DNA from: Planctomycetota bacterium
GTDB lineage: Bacteria; Planctomycetota; Phycisphaerae; Phycisphaerales; Phycisphaeraceae
Assembly (NCBI GenBank): GCA_021413865.1
Contig: JAIOPN010000040.1
Location: 1 to 39,595 of the forward strand
Length of the DNA: 39,595 nucleotides
Direction of reading: 5' to 3'
Below are positions 33,963-39,595 of the stretch, in pieces. A program made the translations under genes and the position numbers. Within the stretch, counting starts at the first letter, position 1; each line of letters opens with the position of its first letter. The notes below the pieces were generated by a model, which made no database searches, was not told the origin of the DNA, and saw nothing but the letters and a program-made list of their open reading frames with translations.

Positions 33963-33990
33963 ATTATGTATCAATCGGCCGAAAAGTCCA
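33963..33990 (-). promoter_or_regulatory. predicted promoter of higBA
   Basis: On the minus strand, TGGACT (33985-33990) is a -35-like box and CATAAT (33963-33968) a -10-like box, 16 bases apart. The next start codon is the higB ATG at 33956, so transcription should begin at or next to that ATG. Confidence 0.45.
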
Positions 33991-34057
33991 GCCGCTTGAT
34001 CGGTTATTTCCGGGGTGGTTGAAACGAAGCCACGCCCCGAGCGGGCGATCCCTGGTG

Positions 34058-34180
34058 GTGTCCTAATTTGAAATAGTTCGGGTGGCTGGGGCAGAGTCTT
34101 CGATGCCCCGGCTCTTCGTGAGCCCCTTGTCGGGGCTGCGGAAGACCTTAGCCCCAGCCACCCATTTCAAAGTAGGACAC
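34058..34180. repeat. palindromic repeat, family B, copy 3 (longest)
   Basis: Outer terminal repeats GTGTCCTA (34058-34065) and TAGGACAC (34173-34180) enclose ATTTGAAAT and ATTTCAAA, then GGGTGGCTGGGGC and GCCCCAGCCACCC. It is 123 bp long, longer than the other two copies. This copy keeps ends that look like element termini. It lies between the higBA promoter region and the next gene. Confidence 0.85.
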
Positions 34181-34184
34181 TACC

Positions 34185-34212
34185 TCGGGTCGGGGGTGTC
34201 GAGCGATCGGGG
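34185..34212. repeat. 28-bp dispersed repeat, copy 2
   Basis: The same sequence as 32609-32636, except that it reads GAGCGATCGGGG after TCGGGTCGGGGGTGTC. It directly follows the family B element and abuts the stop of the gene at 34214. Confidence 0.65.
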
Positions 34213-34213
34213 T

Positions 34214-34627
34214 TTATGTTTGTTTCACCCACGCCGCGCGCCAGAGCGTCGGCGTGACGCGGCGCGCTTCCACGACGCCGGCGCAGCCGCGGAACCGCAG
34301 GTCGATCACGAATCGCTCGTCGCTCCAATCGAGCACGGCGAAGTCGCCCTCGTCGATGCGCGTAACCGAGCCGCGCGGCGTGCCGTTTTTGTCGGGGGTG
34401 AGCGGGCCTTCGAAAGTCAGATACGCCCGGCGGTGCGGCGGCAGGGGGGTGAGGTCCCATGCGTGCAGCGCGGGCCAGTCGCGGCTGGGCTGGATCACCC
34501 GTGCGGCCCAGAGCGGGGCGTCGGGGGAATTTACGGCCAGTGGGTCGTGGAGCAGCCAGTCGTGGTGCGTGCCCGCCGGCGCGTCGTGGCGGAGGAGCAC
34601 GGTGGGGTATCGGGGGAGCGGGGTCAT
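34214..34627 (-). CDS. small hypothetical protein
   Basis: A 137-residue protein, family not recognised. It opens MTPLPRYPTVLLRHDAPAGTHHDWLLHD and has AARVIQPSRDWPALHAWDLT, then RRAYLTFEGPLT and VLDWSDERFVIDLRFRGCAG. Alternating aromatic, acidic and short beta patterns suggest a compact beta-rich cytosolic domain. No signal peptide or membrane segment. The start ATG 34627 is chosen since the frame upstream runs into a family A palindrome. It is divergent from the TPR lipoprotein. No function can be inferred. Confidence 0.6.
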   Translation of the reverse strand: MTPLPRYPTVLLRHDAPAGTHHDWLLHDPLAVNSPDAPLWAARVIQPSRDWPALHAWDLTPLPPHRRAYLTFEGPLTPDKNGTPRGSVTRIDEGDFAVLDWSDERFVIDLRFRGCAGVVEARRVTPTLWRAAWVKQT

Positions 34628-34649
34628 GCGGTGGGCTTTCGGGTGCGGG

Positions 34650-34782
34650 CTTGTTTGAATTTCTTCCCATGGCCACCGGCTCTCTGCCGGGGTTCTTCGT
34701 TGGGTCAGCATATTGGCGGGGCATACATGGCGTTTGGTGATCGCTCGCGGAACCCCCCGTCGGAGCCGGGGGCTATGGGAAG
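34650..34782. repeat. palindromic repeat, family A, copy 3
   Basis: The left end TTCCCATGGCCACCGGCTC at 34664 is preceded by CTTGTTTGAATTTC, the inverse of the GAAATTC-AAACAAG that follows the right end of the short copy at 37702. The right end is GGAGCCGGGGGCTATGGGAAG. The interior has TTCTTCGTTGGGTCA and GATCGCTCGCGGAACCC. It fills much of the divergent gap before the TPR lipoprotein gene. Confidence 0.85.
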
Positions 34783-34921
34783 AGGCGGGTGTCTTGTCAG
34801 CGGCGCTCGCCCGTCTTATGCTCAACGCTCGCCTGTGCCGACGGGGTCGCCCGGTGACGGGTGACTCGGCCGGGCTCGATTCGGGAACCACGCACCGGCG
34901 TGGCGCAGAGGATTATCGCTG

Positions 34922-35614
34922 ATGGACGCCATCCGTCGAATGAGTCGCAGGGGATCGTTCGCTTCCTTCCTCCTGGTCGTCGGCGTTGCCGCGCTGCTGA
35001 CCGGCTGCAGCAACCCCTACCTGCGGCAGCAGGGCATCAACGCGCTGGAGGTCAACGACATCCCGCGCGCCGAGACGAACTTCGCCAAGGCGGTCAAGCA
35101 GGACGACACCGATTGGCGCGCGATGTACTACCTGGGCCTCGTGCGCAACCGGCAGCACCGGCCCAGCGAGGCGAAGGTGATCCTCGAGCGCGCCCTGACG
35201 CTCGCCCCCTCGCGCCCCGAGACGACCGACATCCTCGACGAGCTGGCGGAGTCGATCTACCAGCAGAACGAGCCGCCGCTGCTCTCGGCGATGCTGCAGA
35301 AGGCGTGCGAGGACTACGGCACGCCGCGCGACTACATGCGGCAGGGGAAATACCTGGGCAAGATCGGCGACCCGGACGGCGCCAAGGTCGCGTTCCGCAA
35401 GGCGATCCGCCGCTCCAACTTCAAGGACCCCGAGCCGTTCCTCGCGCTGGCGGATTATCTCGAATCCGTCGGTGACACCGAGGGCACCATCCTTAATCTG
35501 CGTTACGCCTACTACCTGCTGCCCAACAGCGGGCGGATCATGGAGCGGTTCCGGCAGTACGGCCTGGTCCCGGGCCCGACGCTCAAGCTCGAGCCCAAGC
35601 CGGACATCGAGTAA
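34922..35614 (+). CDS. TPR-repeat lipoprotein
   Basis: A 230-residue predicted lipoprotein. The N-terminus has Arg residues, a hydrophobic core (FLLVVGVAALLTG) and a lipobox ending at Cys29 (LLTGC), so it would be lipid-anchored on the outer face of the inner membrane or in the outer membrane. After that come three or four TPR-like helix pairs: GINALEVNDIPRAETNFAKAV, WRAMYYLGLVRNRQHRPSEA, YMRQGKYLGKIGDPDGAKVAF and FLALADYLESVGDTEGTI. Such proteins usually scaffold envelope complexes. GAGGA lies about 10 bases before the ATG. It converges with nuoC across a family A palindrome. Confidence 0.8.
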   Translation: MDAIRRMSRRGSFASFLLVVGVAALLTGCSNPYLRQQGINALEVNDIPRAETNFAKAVKQDDTDWRAMYYLGLVRNRQHRPSEAKVILERALTLAPSRPETTDILDELAESIYQQNEPPLLSAMLQKACEDYGTPRDYMRQGKYLGKIGDPDGAKVAFRKAIRRSNFKDPEPFLALADYLESVGDTEGTILNLRYAYYLLPNSGRIMERFRQYGLVPGPTLKLEPKPDIE

Positions 35615-35620
35615 ACATTT

Positions 35621-35741
35621 TCCCATAGCCCCCGGCTCGGCCGCGGGGTTCTTTTCTACGGACACAATGGATCAACGGACGCGCACCGCGCGATCGGTAA
35701 TTGCGCGCGGCCCCCCCGCGCGGAGCCGGGGGCTATGGGAT
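35621..35741. repeat. palindromic repeat, family A, copy 4 (diverged middle)
   Basis: The ends TCCCATAGCCCCCGGC and GAGCCGGGGGCTATGGGA are inverted and well kept. The middle has drifted from the shared GATCGCTCGCGG sequence to GCGCGATCGGTAATTGCGCG. It fills the gap between the convergent TPR lipoprotein and nuoC genes. Confidence 0.85.
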
Positions 35742-35758
35742 AGGAGCGGTCGCGCGGG

Positions 35759-36274
35759 TTACTTCGGGTAGTCCGACTGCTGCTGCCAGTCGGTCTCGTA
35801 GGTGCCGGGGATGCCGTGGTATTCGCGGGGGAAGACGTAGTCTTTGCGGAGGGGGTAGCCGACCCAGTCCTCGGGCAGGAGGATGCGGCGCATGTCGGTG
35901 TGGCCGTCGAAGATGATGCCCATCATGTCGAACGCCTCGCGCTCGTGCCAGTCGGCGGCGGGCCAGATGTCCATGACGGTGTGGATGTGCGGGTTGGCGC
36001 GGTCGGTCATCACCTTGACCGCGAACCAGTGCTTGTGCCGCATCGAGTAGAAGTCGTACACGGCGCAGAGCTGGTTGTCGGCGATGTAGTCCACGGCCGT
36101 GAGGCAGCCCAGCCAGTCGAACTCAAGCTCGGGGTCGTTGCGGAGGAACTCCGCGAGCGCCCGCCAGTCCTTGTCGAGGCAGTGCACGCGCGGGTGCTTG
36201 CCCTCGGGCACGCTCAGCGTGATGGCGGGGCCGAACTTGTCGGTGATCTTTTTGGCGATCTGCGTGGTTTGCAT
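35759..36274 (-). CDS. nuoC: NADH-quinone oxidoreductase subunit C
   Basis: A 171-residue complex I peripheral-arm subunit (30-kDa type). The signature near the end is unmistakable: WHEREAFDMMGIIFDGHTDM, RRILLPEDWVGYPLRKDY, plus LTAVDYI and MRHKHWFAVKV in the core. It is not fused to NuoD. The start at 36274 is set from the family length; the frame upstream is the spacer after the potassium-channel gene. It lies 71 bases after that gene on the same strand and is probably co-transcribed with it. NuoA, NuoB and NuoD are not beside it, unlike the usual nuo operon. Confidence 0.92.
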   Translation of the reverse strand: MQTTQIAKKITDKFGPAITLSVPEGKHPRVHCLDKDWRALAEFLRNDPELEFDWLGCLTAVDYIADNQLCAVYDFYSMRHKHWFAVKVMTDRANPHIHTVMDIWPAADWHEREAFDMMGIIFDGHTDMRRILLPEDWVGYPLRKDYVFPREYHGIPGTYETDWQQQSDYPK

Positions 36275-36345
36275 GGCGTTTGCCGTGGGCGGGGGTTTGA
36301 TGCGTGTGGTGAGGATCGTAACGCCGTTGCGCCGGCCGCTCAACC

Positions 36346-37641
36346 CTACGCCCTTGCCACCGTGAGCAGGACGAGCGGGCCGACGCGGCCCAGGAACATG
36401 GCGGCGATGAGCACGCACCGGCTCATCGCGGTGTACCCGCCCTCGCGCAGGGAGAGCCCGGTGTTGGTCGCGGCGCTGACGGCCTCGAAGGCCAGGTTGA
36501 GGAACGGGTAGGGCTCGATCAGGCAGAGCAGAAAGGTCGTCACGCCGATCAACGCCGTGAAGCCGACGAACATCACCGCCGCGGCGCGCACGACCGCGTC
36601 GTCGGTTTTCCGCCCGCGCAGGACCGCCACGACGGCGAGGAAGAGGATCGCGACGGTGGTGGTTTTCACGCCGCCCGCGGTGCCGCCTGGGGAGCCGCCG
36701 ACGAACATGAGCTGCATGAGCGTGAAGCGGGCCGCGGGCTCGATCTGGTCCATGGGGAGGGTGTTGAAGCCGGCGGTGCGTGAGGTGATCGACATGAAAC
36801 TCGCGTCGGCGGCCGTCGTGCCCAGGTCGCGGAGCGTGAGCGGCGGGAGTTCGCGGCGGTTCTCGGTGGCGCCGTAGAGGCGTTCATAGAGGTAGGGCTG
36901 GAGCTGCGCGGCGGCGAGGGCGGCCACGCCGCAGAGGTAGAGGCCCGCGGTGGTGCAGAGCACGAGGCGCGTGTGCCGGCTCAGGCTGGCGTCGGTGCGT
37001 TTTTGCAGTTTCGCCGCCGCGGCACGCCGCAGATCGGCATGCACGGGGAACCCCAGGCCACCCAGCACGATCAGCGGTGCGACGACCAGGTGCGCCAGCG
37101 GCGCGTAGCGGTAGGAGACGAGGCTGTCGCCGCGCAGCGTGAAGCCGGCGTTGCAGAAGGCGCTGACGCTGTGGAAGAGGCTCAGGCCGATGCGGTCGGC
37201 GGCGGTGACGCCGTCGCCCCAGAGCGGGTACATCAGCACCGCGCCGGCCAACTCGATCAGCAGCATTGAGGCCACGACCGCGCGGACGAGCCGGGCGACG
37301 CGGCCGCGCGTCTCCGATTCCTCGCGGGGCGTCATAAGGAACGCCGCAAAGATCATGACGCCTAGCCCGCTCGCCTGCATAATGAAGGCGATGATCGTCT
37401 GGCCGATCGCACTGAACCGGCTGGCGGTCTCCACGACCGTCAGCCCCGTGAGGGTCGCGGCGCTGGCGGCGGTGAAGAGGGCGTCGAGCCAGGTGAGCGT
37501 CATGCCCGGGGCGAGGGCGAAGGGGAGTTTCAGCAGCAGCGTGCCCGCGGCGATCAACCCGGCGATCAGCATCACCACGGTGACGGCCCGCACGCGGAGG
37601 GGCGTGCTCCGCGCTGGTTGTTCGGGGTCGAGCAGTGTCAT
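36346..37641 (-). CDS. TrkH/KtrB-type potassium transporter membrane subunit
   Basis: A 431-residue polytopic membrane protein of the Trk/Ktr superfamily, the K+-conducting subunit. All four pore-loop glycines are present: ATLTGLTVVE, SAFCNAGFTL, TSRTAGFNTLP and SAATNTGLSLRE, the TGL/AGF selectivity-filter pattern. FVGGSPGGTAGGVKTTT is the intramembrane loop typical of this family. Length fits KtrB better than TrkH. It needs a TrkA/KtrA regulatory partner, which is not in this window. About eight or more membrane segments are visible. It is divergent from nuoB and is followed closely by nuoC. Confidence 0.9.
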   Translation of the reverse strand: MTLLDPEQPARSTPLRVRAVTVVMLIAGLIAAGTLLLKLPFALAPGMTLTWLDALFTAASAATLTGLTVVETASRFSAIGQTIIAFIMQASGLGVMIFAAFLMTPREESETRGRVARLVRAVVASMLLIELAGAVLMYPLWGDGVTAADRIGLSLFHSVSAFCNAGFTLRGDSLVSYRYAPLAHLVVAPLIVLGGLGFPVHADLRRAAAAKLQKRTDASLSRHTRLVLCTTAGLYLCGVAALAAAQLQPYLYERLYGATENRRELPPLTLRDLGTTAADASFMSITSRTAGFNTLPMDQIEPAARFTLMQLMFVGGSPGGTAGGVKTTTVAILFLAVVAVLRGRKTDDAVVRAAAVMFVGFTALIGVTTFLLCLIEPYPFLNLAFEAVSAATNTGLSLREGGYTAMSRCVLIAAMFLGRVGPLVLLTVARA

Positions 37642-37701
37642 ACGCCGTCCGGTCGTGGGGGCGGGTGTAGTTTACGGTGCGGTGGGCGGTGAAGCCCCTC
37701 T

Positions 37702-37757
37702 CCCCATAGCCCCCGGCGGAGCCGGGGGCTATGGGATGAAATTCAAACAAGACCACT
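37702..37757. repeat. palindromic repeat, family A, minimal single-hairpin copy
   Basis: CCCATAGCCCCCGGC (37703-37717), loop GGA, GCCGGGGGCTATGGG (37721-37735): a perfect 15-bp stem, without the internal segment of the long copies. After it comes ATGAAATTCAAACAAG, shared with the edges of copies 2 and 3. It lies in the divergent gap before nuoB. Confidence 0.88.
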
Positions 37758-37854
37758 ACCGGGAAGAGCGCCACTGGCTGATCATTGGCGAAAGCCCTAC
37801 AATTCTTCCGATCAATCGTTCGCACGGGTCATCCGCGGGACACGAGGCACAAAC

Positions 37855-38400
37855 ATGAGCTGGATCGAGAACCGTTTCGAAGAGGGCATGATCATCACGA
37901 GCGTCGATTGGGCGATCAACTGGGCGCGCAAGTCCAGCCTCTGGCCCATGACGTTCGGCCTGGCGTGCTGCGCGATCGAGATGATGGCCTTCGGCGCGTC
38001 GCGCTTCGACGTGGACCGCTTCGGTGCCGGCGCCTTCCGCGCCACGCCCCGCCAGGCGGACCTGATGATCGTCGCCGGCACCGTCACCTACAAAATGGCC
38101 AGCCGCCTCCGCCGCCTCTACAACCAGATGCCCGATCCCAAGTACGTGATGGCGATGGGCGCCTGCACCGTCGGCGGCGGGCCGTACTTCAAGTATGGAT
38201 ACCACGTCGTCAAGGGCGTGGACATGGTTGTCCCCGTCGACATCTACATCCCCGGCTGCCCGCCGCGCCCCGAGGCCCTCATCGAGGGGCTGATGCGGCT
38301 GCAGGACAAGATCAGCGCCCAGACGATCGGCATGCCCGCAGGCTCCAAGCGCGCCGCCCGCGCCTACGACCTGCCCACGCCGACCCCGGTCGCCGTCTAA
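37855..38400 (+). CDS. nuoB: NADH-quinone oxidoreductase subunit B
   Basis: A 181-residue complex I subunit holding iron-sulfur cluster N2. The four cluster cysteines are visible: Cys38-Cys39 ([11 protein letters not shown]), Cys104 (MGACTVGGG) and Cys135 ([12 protein letters not shown]). The [31 protein letters not shown] core is typical of NuoB. GAGG lies 8 bases before the ATG. It stands alone: nuoC is on the opposite strand 1.6 kb away with a K+ channel gene between them, and no nuoA or nuoD is in view. It converges with the DUF309 gene across a family C palindrome. Confidence 0.95.
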   Translation: MSWIENRFEEGMIITSVDWAINWARKSSLWPMTFGLACCAIEMMAFGASRFDVDRFGAGAFRATPRQADLMIVAGTVTYKMASRLRRLYNQMPDPKYVMAMGACTVGGGPYFKYGYHVVKGVDMVVPVDIYIPGCPPRPEALIEGLMRLQDKISAQTIGMPAGSKRAARAYDLPTPTPVAV

Positions 38401-38503
38401 TCCGGTGGGGCAGGCGTCCCGCCTGTCTCCTCTCCTATTCTTTTTTAATTACCGGGCCCGGCCTCGGAAGGCCGGAGGCAGGCGGGACGCCTGCCCCACC
38501 GGA
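38401..38503. repeat. palindromic repeat, family C, best copy
   Basis: The 25-bp arms at 38401-38425 and 38479-38503 are perfect inverse copies, sharing GGTGGGGCAGGCGTCCCGCC. The loop contains a T-run (38440-38446) and the inner GGCCTCGGAAGGCCGGAGG segment found inverted at 5128-5140. It sits between convergent nuoB and DUF309 genes, where it could terminate both. Confidence 0.88.
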
Positions 38504-38529
38504 GTCCAATGCCGTCCCGCAATGGCGGC

Positions 38530-38967
38530 TTAGCGCTCTTCCTTATCTTCCTTCAACTCAATCTTCGGCGCCGCCGCGAGATCGATCGGCAATTCCAGCC
38601 CGCGCCCCGCGCTGGGCAGCAGCATCTCGCGCGGCAGCTTCCGCACCGGATCGATAAACCGGTCGATCGCCGACAGCAGTTCCGTGATCCGCACGCCCAT
38701 GTAGGTTGCGGGCAGCGTGGTGAACTTGCTCTTGGCGCTGTCGAAGACGGTGAGCACGCCGCGCGGGTTGCCGCGGCGCACGTGTTCGAGCGTGACGGCG
38801 CACTGGATCAGCCCCTGGTAGAACAACTTCTTCGGCCCGGACGCCATGTTCCAGACGTCCTCCCACACCTCGTGTGCGTCAAACCACTCGCCCTCGTTGA
38901 AAAGCTCGACGCCCTCGTGGAAGAGGCGTGCCTCTGTTTCGGGGGACCAGTCGTCGTTGTCGGTCAT
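38530..38967 (-). CDS. DUF309-family protein
   Basis: A 145-residue helical protein of the DUF309 (PF03745) family. FHEGVELFNEGEWFDAHEVW, then EDVWNMASGPKKLFYQGLIQ and CAVTLEHVRRGNPRGVLTVF are the two family helices with their conserved acidic, Trp and His residues. The role of the family is unknown; the His/Glu-rich helices suggest metal or ligand binding. No signal peptide. It follows the STAS gene on the same strand, with a 9-bp hairpin in between, and has no clear ribosome site before its ATG at 38967. It could be translationally dependent on the upstream message structure. Confidence 0.87.
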   Translation of the reverse strand: MTDNDDWSPETEARLFHEGVELFNEGEWFDAHEVWEDVWNMASGPKKLFYQGLIQCAVTLEHVRRGNPRGVLTVFDSAKSKFTTLPATYMGVRITELLSAIDRFIDPVRKLPREMLLPSAGRGLELPIDLAAAPKIELKEDKEER

Positions 38968-38983
38968 GGGGGGAGCGGCTCTT

Positions 38984-39006
38984 CCCCTCTCCTTCCGGGA
39001 GAGGGG
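38984..39006 (-). terminator. 9-bp hairpin between STAS and DUF309 genes
   Basis: CCCCTCTCC (38984-38992), loop TTCCG, GGAGAGGGG (38998-39006): a perfect stem just after the STAS stop codon at 39010-39012 (minus strand). The minus-strand loop gives AAGGAG-like sequence, but too far from the DUF309 ATG for a normal ribosome site. Confidence 0.45.
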
Positions 39007-39009
39007 CGG

Positions 39010-39360
39010 TCAACCGTATTTCTTCACTGCGTCCTCGACGCTCTCCGCCAGGCCGATCAACTCGTTGAGCTTCGCCACCTCGAAGGCGCGGCGGATCATC
39101 GATTGGAGCCCGACGAGCACCACCTTGCCGCCGCTCACCTTGTTGACGACGTGGTAGAGCGAGACCAGCGACCCCATGGCGAGGCTCGAGACGAACGTGA
39201 CCTCGTGCATCTCGAAGATCGCCAGCCGGGGCTTTTTGGCGGCCACGCCGTTGATATAGACCTGGAACTCGTCCACGGCGGAGAGGGAGAGGTCCCCCGT
39301 CACGGTGACGATGACGGTCCCGGGCTCTTCCCTGACGCTGAACTTGACCGGAGCGGGCAT
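39010..39360 (-). CDS. STAS-domain protein (anti-sigma factor antagonist type)
   Basis: A 116-residue single STAS domain. FSVREEPGTVIVTVTGDLSL, VDEFQVYINGV, then LAIFEMHEVTFVSSLAMGSL and the later GKVVLVGLQSMIRRAFEVAK match the anti-sigma factor antagonist fold. Ser58 or Ser59 in VSSLAMG occupies the usual phosphorylation position. It would bind an anti-sigma factor kinase (RsbW type) in the cytosol; no such kinase or sigma factor is adjacent. The start at 39360 has AGGA 7-8 bases upstream; the longer frame to 39411 lacks this. It precedes DUF309 on the same strand. Confidence 0.85.
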   Translation of the reverse strand: MPAPVKFSVREEPGTVIVTVTGDLSLSAVDEFQVYINGVAAKKPRLAIFEMHEVTFVSSLAMGSLVSLYHVVNKVSGGKVVLVGLQSMIRRAFEVAKLNELIGLAESVEDAVKKYG

Positions 39361-39459
39361 GGTGGAATCCTGATCGCCGGATGTTTGTCGCTGATGAGTC
39401 CCCGAACACATTATCCACTTCGGCGGGCGGCGGGCAATCGCGAGGCGCTCTTTCCACTA

Positions 39460-39595
39460 GGCTCTGTCTGAAAACTCTGTGAATCGCCGATGTTGAGCAG
39501 GCCGGCAAGGAGGCCGGCCCTCATGCGACGACACGAACTGACAGATCAGGAATGGGAACTGGTTCATCCGCTCCTTCCTCCACGCACCGCCAGAA
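39460..39595 (+). mobile_element. IS5-type insertion sequence, left end, cut by window edge
   Basis: GGCTCTGTCTGAAAACTCTG at 39460-39479 reads like the terminal inverted repeat of IS5-group elements and is preceded by CTA. A GCCGGC/GGCCGGC mini-hairpin follows (39501-39519), then the transposase start at 39523. The right end is outside the window, so the size and target duplication cannot be given. Confidence 0.7.
39523..39595 (+). CDS. IS5-family transposase, N-terminal fragment
   Basis: The ATG at 39523 opens MRRHELTDQEWELVHPLLPP followed by RTAR and continues past the window edge. HELTDQEWELVxPLLPP is the standard opening of the N-terminal domain (DUF4096 type) of IS5-family transposases. 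Only 24 codons are visible, so it cannot be judged intact; many such elements express the enzyme in two overlapping frames. It reads away from the STAS gene, and the presumed terminal repeat is 63 bases upstream. Confidence 0.75.
   Translation, partial: MRRHELTDQEWELVHPLLPPRTAR

Overview
The window looks like chromosomal DNA from a GC-rich bacterium, most likely a planctomycete of the Phycisphaerae type. This is inferred from gene content: a PF07399 Na+/H+ antiporter, DUF4838 and heparinase-like proteins, a formylglycine sulfatase, a DUF4139 protein, many glycan-processing genes in one block, and intergenic spaces packed with long palindromic repeats. There is no rRNA gene, so the placement is not proven. 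No prophage, CRISPR array or complete insertion sequence is present; an IS5-type element begins at the right edge.

Layout. 1-1540: a repeat-rich, lower-GC left edge with two small hypothetical zinc-ribbon-type genes. 1540-5025: a Wzz/BY-kinase-like polysaccharide copolymerase fused to an ATPase, and a LON-domain protein. 5222-13172 (plus strand): pabB, clpS, a divergent metallophosphoesterase, an exported DUF4139 protein, an alpha/beta hydrolase and a DUF4838 protein. 13320-15097 (minus): an exported TIM-barrel-like protein and a lower-GC DUF4304 gene. 15561-16835: the antiporter.

17037-32370 is the main block of interest. It holds a beta-helix protein, then a minus-strand run (polysaccharide deacetylase, carbon-nitrogen hydrolase, DegT/StrS aminotransferase, heparinase-like protein, creatininase-like amidohydrolase, glycosidase-like barrel). 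The first four genes of that run overlap by 4 bases at each junction, so they should be translated in a coupled way. Around it lie a divergent sulfatase, a tandem metallo-beta-lactamase-fold protein, an EEP-fold phosphoesterase, a PHP-domain protein and a sialidase-like propeller. None of these proteins shows an N-terminal signal peptide, so the set reads as an intracellular pathway that cuts, desulfates, deacylates and de-amidates a decorated sugar or glycan. The substrate is unknown and no transporter or regulator is adjacent.

32515-39595: tRNA-Gly(CCC), a DUF1428 protein, a higBA toxin-antitoxin pair, a small hypothetical, a TPR lipoprotein, nuoC downstream of a TrkH/KtrB-type K+ channel subunit on the minus strand, nuoB alone on the plus strand, a DUF309 protein, a STAS-domain protein and the start of the IS5-type transposase.

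Three long palindromic repeat families, several shorter repeats and simple hairpins fill most intergenic gaps. They occupy five of six convergent gene junctions, and one copy supplies the stop codon of the antiporter gene.
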